64,000 nucleotides of DNA from Taudactylus pleione (lineage: Eukaryota > Chordata > Amphibia > Anura > Myobatrachidae), in the NCBI GenBank assembly GCA_031769625.1, contig JAUIMM010000643.1:1925501-1989500 (forward strand). Direction: 5' to 3'. Each line of letters starts with the position of its first letter. Positions within the stretch are counted from its first letter, which is position 1. Below the pieces are notes generated by a model. The model had not been told where the DNA came from, did not search any database, and saw nothing but the letters and a program-made list of their open reading frames with translations. Positions 58,316 through 64,000 of the stretch are shown here, piece by piece. Position numbers and translations under genes: made by a program.

Positions 58316-58813
58316 TTAAGAGGAAGCTATATTTCTAAACAAAAACCAATCTGTGTTCTCGAATAATTTAATAATCTGATCTTGTGTCGAGCTTTCAAGA
58401 GTATTGATGTAGGACTCCCACTTATTATAAAATCTTTCCACTCCTTTATTTATATCAGGCAAGGTTGATCGTCTGTCATAATAAATTAGTTGTAACAACT
58501 TTTGCTTAACTTCTCTAAGAGAGGGCGATGATCCACTAATCCAATGTATTAATATTACTTTCTTCGCTATCGTAATTATACATATGAGTAATGGAAGAAT
58601 ATTATTTTTATGAGGTCCTAAATCCTAGTTTTCAAAATTGGCACATATACAAGCCACTAATTTAGGTACTAGCTTGAGTGTAAATAAGGTATTTATCATT
58701 TGAGTAATTTTGTTCCAAAATTTCTTAATTATACCACATTCCCACATACAGTGGATAAAGGTAGCTTCCGTTATATGGCATTTAGGACAATTTCCAGACT
58801 CAGATGTTACCAT
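58316..58813 (-). pseudogene. L1-type ORF2 C-terminal region
   Basis: A GNCPKCHITEATFIHCMWEC piece gives the C-x2-C-x7-H-x4-C-like knuckle common in L1-type ORF2 tails, followed by IKKFWNKI. A further frame (58498-58316) holds a YYDRRSTL piece. It is separated from RT by a frame change. Confidence 0.8.
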
Positions 58814-60870
58814 GTGTTTTTGAGCTGTGCCGGAGAGATATATGCCCTGTGAATCGTGCGCATATGAACTTCTTGAAGGTATGATGACTGCAATTTTCTT
58901 AATATAAAGTAAGTATGACCAGTTAAATCATCAAGAGATGAGATAGTTGGAGCATCCTTCCGCCAAGTATTATATAGTGAGACCCACTGGACAGCAGAGT
59001 GATCGTTTACTAAATGCTTATATAACATTTTTATTTTAAATGAAACTCTACATATCAATTTGAACAACTGTTGAAGGGGTGCAGATTTTCTGTTATCTTC
59101 AATTATCACTGTGAGTGATCTGATATAGTGTCTAGTTTGCAAATACATAAAGAAATTTTGTTTTGGCAATTTAAATTTCTGTTGCAATTCCGTAAAAGAC
59201 AATAAAGAACCACCGGGATCGAAAACTTTGGAAATGTTAGAAAGACCTTTTTCCTTCCATTGAAGATAATCAGTATTAGACAAGGAAGGAGGGAAAGCCG
59301 GATTGCCCCATAAAGGTATATAATCAGTATATTGAAATTGACTTCTTAGTCTCTTATTGATTGATATCCAAGCAAAGTAGGTGTCTTTATAAAGTATATT
59401 GTTTAATATATGGAGAGGAATATCTTTACATTTAGAGTGTAGCAATGCTCCAGGAGAATAAGGTAAAAATAATTCTACATCAATTTGTTTATCTGTGTAT
59501 GTGCCTCTTTCTAATAACCAATCATTAATATATCGGAAAAATATTGAGAGAGAATAGCTTTTTAGATCTGGAAGACCAAATCCACCTTTATCTCTAGTAG
59601 TAAACATTTTTGCTTTCGCTATTCTTGGGCGTTTACCTTGCCATATAAAATAATTGAAAGTTTTAATATCTTTTTGGGTAAGACCAATCGGTAGCATTTG
59701 CATAAGATAAAATATTTTTGGAAAAATTATAGTTTTTATAACTGCTAATCTGCCTAATAGAGATAAAGGTAAGGATTTCCAATTATCTAATAAAGATTTA
59801 ATTTTGTTTATCATTGGAGTGTAATTAGCAATATACAGCTTTTGTAGGTCTGAGGTAATATGAACTCCCAAATATTTAAGAGTAGTTGAGATCCCATTAA
59901 AAGATTCCAAAAAGAGCAAAGTTTCAACATATGTTTTTGGTCCACTAGTTGGCATTACTTCGGATTTGTCTAAATTCACCTTATATTCTGATATATGCCC
60001 AAAAGATTGTATAATATCCATCAATTTTTGAAATGAAGTATGAGGATTTGTAATAAAGAGTAACATATCATCCGCAAAAAGTGCGATCTTTAGGATGACT
60101 TTACCAATTGTTATTCCCTCTACCTGTGGGGATATTCTCAAGGCTATAGCCAATGGTTCAACCGCTATTGCGAAGAGGAGCGGAGAAAGAGGGCAGCCTT
60201 GTCTTGTTCCTCTTTGAATCTCAAACGGTGATGAAATATATCCATTGCATGATACTTGTGAAAGTGGTTTCGTGTATAATGTTGTCAAAATATTAATGAA
60301 AGATGCTGAGAAGCCAAATTTACTCAAAGTTGAATAAAGATGTTTCCATATCACGAGGTCAAATGTCTTCTCAGCATCAAAAGACACTACCATGCTAGGA
60401 GTAAGGGACTGAGAGGTATTAAGGTGCTGCACAGCTGCCAAGACCCTCCTGACATTTACCACAGAATGTCGTCCTGATATAAATCCTGATTGATCTGTAT
60501 GTATGATTTGTGGGAGTATATTCTTTAATCGTTCTGCAAGAATTTTCGTTAGAATCTTATAGTCAACATTGAGTAAAGATATCGGCCTGTAAGAACTTGA
60601 AAGTGATAAATCTTTCTTGGGTTTGGGAATAACTTTAATGATTGCAGAATTAAAGTAAGAAGGGATAGAGTTAGTAGTAATAATGTGGTTATAAAAGGAT
60701 ACCAAATGATCTCCAAACTGTGGAAGTAGGATTTTATAAAATTCAGTTGCTAGACCATCCGGGCCAGGGGCTTTAGAGGGTTTCAGCTGCTGTACAACTC
60801 CAGTGACCTCTTTTAATGTAATAGGTTCTACTATAGTATCGGCCAAGTCTTTAGTAATCTGCGGAAACAA
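58807..60870 (-). CDS. L1-type LINE reverse transcriptase (ORF2 part)
   Basis: This open stretch of 687 codons carries RT blocks: KPSKAPGPDGLATEFYK, YRPISLLNVDYKILTKILAE, SGFISGRHS, VVSFDAEKTFD (first catalytic aspartate, with K where most LINEs have A), GTRQGCPLSPLLFAIA and ALFADDMLLFI with FADD at about 60067-60078. A KYLGVHIT thumb piece follows. It acts by target-primed reverse transcription. Separation from the endonuclease by frame changes makes this copy non-functional. Confidence 0.92.
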   Translation of the reverse strand: MFPQITKDLADTIVEPITLKEVTGVVQQLKPSKAPGPDGLATEFYKILLPQFGDHLVSFYNHIITTNSIPSYFNSAIIKVIPKPKKDLSLSSSYRPISLLNVDYKILTKILAERLKNILPQIIHTDQSGFISGRHSVVNVRRVLAAVQHLNTSQSLTPSMVVSFDAEKTFDLVIWKHLYSTLSKFGFSASFINILTTLYTKPLSQVSCNGYISSPFEIQRGTRQGCPLSPLLFAIAVEPLAIALRISPQVEGITIGKVILKIALFADDMLLFITNPHTSFQKLMDIIQSFGHISEYKVNLDKSEVMPTSGPKTYVETLLFLESFNGISTTLKYLGVHITSDLQKLYIANYTPMINKIKSLLDNWKSLPLSLLGRLAVIKTIIFPKIFYLMQMLPIGLTQKDIKTFNYFIWQGKRPRIAKAKMFTTRDKGGFGLPDLKSYSLSIFFRYINDWLLERGTYTDKQIDVELFLPYSPGALLHSKCKDIPLHILNNILYKDTYFAWISINKRLRSQFQYTDYIPLWGNPAFPPSLSNTDYLQWKEKGLSNISKVFDPGGSLLSFTELQQKFKLPKQNFFMYLQTRHYIRSLTVIIEDNRKSAPLQQLFKLICRVSFKIKMLYKHLVNDHSAVQWVSLYNTWRKDAPTISSLDDLTGHTYFILRKLQSSYLQEVHMRTIHRAYISPAQLKNTW

Positions 60871-60908
60871 AAGATAATCCCAACCAATAAAGTCACTATC
60901 TTTAGATT

Positions 60909-61532
60909 CTAATGCGGTAGTGTTGAGTAAAGTGTAGCATAAAAAGTTCTCATCACTTCTGTGATTTCATTACTAGAGGTAGTCAGAGATCCATCTGCCA
61001 TACGCAGTGGGTGAACTACCATTGGCGTCCTCGTTTCCTGTAATAGGTTAGTTAATAGTTTTCCAGTCTTATTGCCAAATTTATGAAACTTATAATTAAT
61101 TAGAAGCAGATATCTGTCTCCTTTATTTTTCATACATTCCTCAAAATGTGTTTTGGCTTCATTATATATTAATTTAGAAGAGGGAGTTGGATTAGATTTG
61201 TATGTCTGATATGCACTAGTGAGTTTAGTCTGTACATCTGAGTATGCATTAGCAAGCCGTTTATTTTCAGCTGAAGTATAGGAGATAATATGTCCTCGTA
61301 GGACCGATTTTGCTGCTTGCCAAAATAATGAAGGATTAAATTCTGCATGGGAAAGGTTATTATGTTTATAATCCATCCAAGCCGAAGCCAGTTTATTTCG
61401 AAAAGTGATTGATTGTGAGAGATCTGTAGGGAATTTCCAATGACGATATGATCCTCTATCTGTTTTTGTCTGAATAGATATCCATACCAATGCGTGGTCA
61501 GATAATACTATAGATTCGATGTTTGTTTCCAT
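60909..61532 (-). pseudogene. L1-type ORF2 linker between endonuclease and RT
   Basis: The frame starts with an SDHALVWISI piece, the final SDH motif of the apurinic-type endonuclease, followed by a helical linker with KNKGDRYLLLINYKFHKFGN and ITEVMRTFYATLY pieces. It is joined to neither neighbour in frame. Confidence 0.82.
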
Positions 61533-61640
61533 GACTTGTGGAAAGAGAGAATTAGATAGTAAAATATAATCTATTTGTGATAATGTATGATGAGCAGCTG
61601 AAAGACAGGTGAAATCTTTTTCAGTAGGATTAACTGGTCT

Positions 61641-62177
61641 TCATACATCAATTAGCTGTAGCCTAGAAGCTAGTTCTGGAACTCCCAATTTAGGTAATGA
61701 AATTGGAGAGTGTGTACTGTGTGAGCGATCTAAAATTGCGGATGATATGAGATTAAAATCCCCACAAAGTATCAGTGATTTTGGAGAATATAGTAATAAC
61801 TTAGTAAGTATGTATTGAAAGAAAGATTTCTTATAAATATTTGGGGCGTATATATTGCATAGGATATATGTGATTTCATTTAGACAAATTTCAGCCATAA
61901 TATATCGGCCTTCAGGATCTATGTCTACCGAAACTACTGATAAAGGAATAGATTTTTTGGCTAAGATAACTACACCTCTTGATTTAGAATTAAATGGAGC
62001 AGCTGCAATTAATGTCCAATTTAGCATTTGCAATTTCTTAGTCTCTTCTGCTGTCAAGTGAGTCTCCTGAAGGCAAGCAATATCTATTTTTTGTTTAGAA
62101 AGATACATGAGAATTTTACGTCGCTTCACAGGTGAATTGATTCCTCCTACATTCCAAGTTCCAATTTTTAATGTCAT
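61641..62177 (-). pseudogene. L1-type ORF2 endonuclease domain
   Basis: The frame starts MTLKIGTWNVGGINSPVKRR and shows CLQETHL (catalytic glutamate), SRGVVILAKK, YILCNIYAPN and LCGDFN (aspartate and asparagine), the signature of APE-type LINE endonucleases. It nicks target DNA to start retrotransposition. It ends in a frame change before the SDH motif. Confidence 0.9.
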
Positions 62178-62179
62178 GT

Positions 62180-62728
62180 TATCTCATAGTGGGCAGATAA
62201 TGTAAGTCTATAACAAAGAGATTTATAATCAAGTATACGCATATTAATTATGAATCGGGGAGGAAAAAACACAAGGGAAGACATACAAATAGACATAGAC
62301 AAGGGAACAAAAAGGCACATTGTATTCCAGAAGATTACTGAAATATTAGTTATTTCCTTAAACCACAATATGCAAAATAGCATTTGCATTATTAATTCCA
62401 AAATCACAACTTTGGTTAGCTAATAGGACTCAACAGAGCCCCGTGCCATAACCTACATAAATTCAAATTACATAAGAATATTAATTAGAATATATAGCCC
62501 CAATTTACTTTTAGAAATGTAACAATTAGTAACAGTATGTGTAGCTTATAAATCAATTCTCATAGCAATAAAGAATATTATTCTTATTACTTTCAACTAA
62601 TTATAGCAACATATATGAATTAAGTAACTAGATTTTCATAACCACACTTATTTAAACCATGTGAAACCAGATCTTTCCAAATTGTTCAAAATGAACAAAT
62701 TTTAAACAAGTTATTCCCTAAAAGAATA
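62180..62728 (-). other. L1-type LINE inter-ORF region
   Basis: AT-rich sequence without a supported ORF between ORF1 and ORF2. Confidence 0.6.
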
Positions 62729-63666
62729 TTAGTGTGTTTCAGAAGGAGAGTCAGAGATATCTTGTGCATTAGCTTCCTTTTCTTCATCAAGATAAGCCAT
62801 AGTGTCAGGAGGATTGGTGAAATCCTTGTAGGTGGATCCTTCAAACAATCTTAGCCTAGCTGGATAAACAAGAGCAAACTTGCGCTTGTCTGCAACTAGT
62901 CGGGAGCAGATTGGAGAAAAAGCCTTTCTGGCTCTGGAAAGTTCTACCGAATAGTCCTGGAATAGGAAAAGTTTCTTGTTTTCCCAAATTATAGGCATAG
63001 TTTTCTTCTTAGATGCTGCCCAAAATGCTTGCTTGTGTAGATAATTGAGACATCGAAACAAAACCACTCTTGGACGAGATGTAGAAGAACTAGGATTATG
63101 ACCTAGTCTATGAACTCTTTCTATAACTAAGTCACGGCATTCCTCTTCAATTTCTAGTATCATTGGCAAAGTGTTGCGAACAAAATGTGATAATTTGAAC
63201 CTTTAATGGATTCTGGTGGTCCAACCAATCTAATATTGTTTCGACAAGACCTGTTTTCCAAGTCGTCTATTTTATTCAAGAGATGATAGTTGTCTTGTTC
63301 TAATTTTTTAACTGTGTGTTTCAGTTGAGAAACATCTTGAAAATTTTCGCTAACTCTTTGTTCCGTCACAGTAACTCTGTAACTTAGTTCTTTCAATTGC
63401 GAAGTAATATCGGATACTGCCTGTGATAGAAGTGGGCCCATGGTCACTTTTATAGCTTCTACAACATCGTTATAGGTAATAGGAGTGTCTGATATTGTAC
63501 GATTTTGCTTGGATGATAGTGAATCTTGTGGAAGTATTGCTTTTTTAGCTGCTGGTAAAGCAGGATCAGTATTGCCTCCCGATGACATGGTCGTCTCAGC
63601 TCTCCGTTTCTCTTGTCTCTGCTGTTGTGGTTTCAGCGGTATTGATGTTTGGAAATATTTTTCCAT
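62729..63666 (-). pseudogene. L1-type ORF1 (RNA-binding protein), one frame change
   Basis: The N-terminal half (63666-63160) has a lysine- and glutamine-rich start, then a long heptad coiled coil with LKHTVKKLEQDNYHLLNKID, ending in ENRSCRNNIRLVGPPE, the start of the RRM-like domain of L1 ORF1 proteins. The C-terminal half (63169-62729) continues in another frame with IERVHRLGHNP, RPRVVLFRCLNYLHKQAFW and KLFLFQDYSVELSRARKAF. The frames overlap around 63160-63169. Confidence 0.87.
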
Positions 63667-64000
63667 AGAAATTGAATAAACAATAAAACTTAATATTCTT
63701 CCTTTTATTATTTATTTATTAGAATTGTGGTATAGCAGCGGAGCTCTGTGAAAGAAATAATTACTACATCTAAACTGATCTCAAATCTCACTTAGTGAGT
63801 GAAATATTAATACCACATGAATATTAAAGCAAGTATTAATAGAGTAAGTGAATGCTTTAGGACCAGCCCAGCATTAACTTTACTATAAGTGAATGATGAC
63901 TGTTTTTAAATATCCATTGGCAATGGGGGGAAATAAGTTGTTATTAATTCTTCTGAGTCAGGAAGTGTCCCTAGATGAAGGCTCTTCTTAAGTGATTAAT
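63667..64000 (-). other. L1-type LINE 5' UTR or flank
   Basis: AT-rich sequence with no ORF. The LINE 5' boundary was not located. Confidence 0.4.

Larger units (their letters stand above)
57781..63700 (-). mobile_element. L1-type LINE, near full length, broken
   Basis: The minus strand holds ORF1 (63666-62729), a short spacer (62728-62180), then ORF2 with endonuclease (62177-61641), linker (61532-60909), RT (60870-58807) and C-terminal cysteine region (58813-58316). The 3' end on this strand is A-rich (the T run at about 57782). The 5' UTR continues toward or past the window edge. A few frame changes show it is dead but not very old. Confidence 0.9.

Overview
The window reads as a piece of a large vertebrate genome, most likely an amphibian (frog or toad). 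It contains one intron-rich host gene embedded in a dense, nested set of transposable elements. The amphibian call is an inference from the mix: three DIRS tyrosine-recombinase retrotransposons, a chromodomain Ty3/Gypsy element, an L1-type LINE, Tc1-like transposons, hAT and Harbinger-like MITEs, and two gamma/epsilon-type endogenous retroviruses. No bacterial operon, rRNA, tRNA or CRISPR array was seen.

Host gene. Eight coding exons of LETM2, a mitochondrial inner-membrane LETM-family protein, lie on the minus strand: 44375-44421, 42483-42852, 39271-39414, 36611-36751, 36319-36522, 22635-22754, 22428-22544 and 19795-19881. All have GT-AG borders and consistent phase, and together they encode about 410 residues from the initiator methionine. 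The last exon or exons were not found and may lie left of the window. A GC-rich segment with CCAAT, GC-box and NRF-1-like motifs (about 50.2-50.5 kb) is the likely promoter. In mammals LETM2 is head-to-head with NSD3, so the promoter may be bidirectional.

Layout. 1-7.2 kb: broken endogenous retrovirus (pol, env, 3' LTR) with a hairpin-rich MITE inside integrase. 7.3-7.9 kb: Tc1 remnant. 7.9-19.05 kb: DIRS element 1 on the minus strand, holding a complete DIRS element 2 (12.57-18.82 kb), which itself holds a 151-bp hAT MITE. 19.2-19.8 kb: LINE remnant. 19.8-22.8 kb: LETM2 exons 8-6 with a 33-bp minisatellite. 22.96-34.46 kb: a second endogenous retrovirus whose 5' LTR was split by DIRS element 3. 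34.76-36.1 kb: a 51-bp minisatellite. 36.3-44.4 kb: LETM2 exons 5-1, separated by two Tc1-like elements, one of them carrying a foldback insert. 44.5-50 kb: first intron, an old ~90-bp repeat array cut up by MITEs. 50-54.4 kb: promoter, nested hAT elements and a run of back-to-back hairpins. 54.4-57.7 kb: chromovirus with its RT segment inverted relative to integrase. 57.8-64 kb: L1-type LINE on the minus strand.

The most interesting signals are: (i) a DIRS copy with dead coding regions but self-consistent terminal and internal complementary repeats, sitting in a young LTR, which points to mobilisation in trans; (ii) the same AAA trinucleotide at the junctions of all three DIRS insertions, with an empty site preserved in the partner LTR; (iii) several unrelated MITE families built as serial perfect hairpins; (iv) a 1-kb foldback insert with a 16-bp target duplication.
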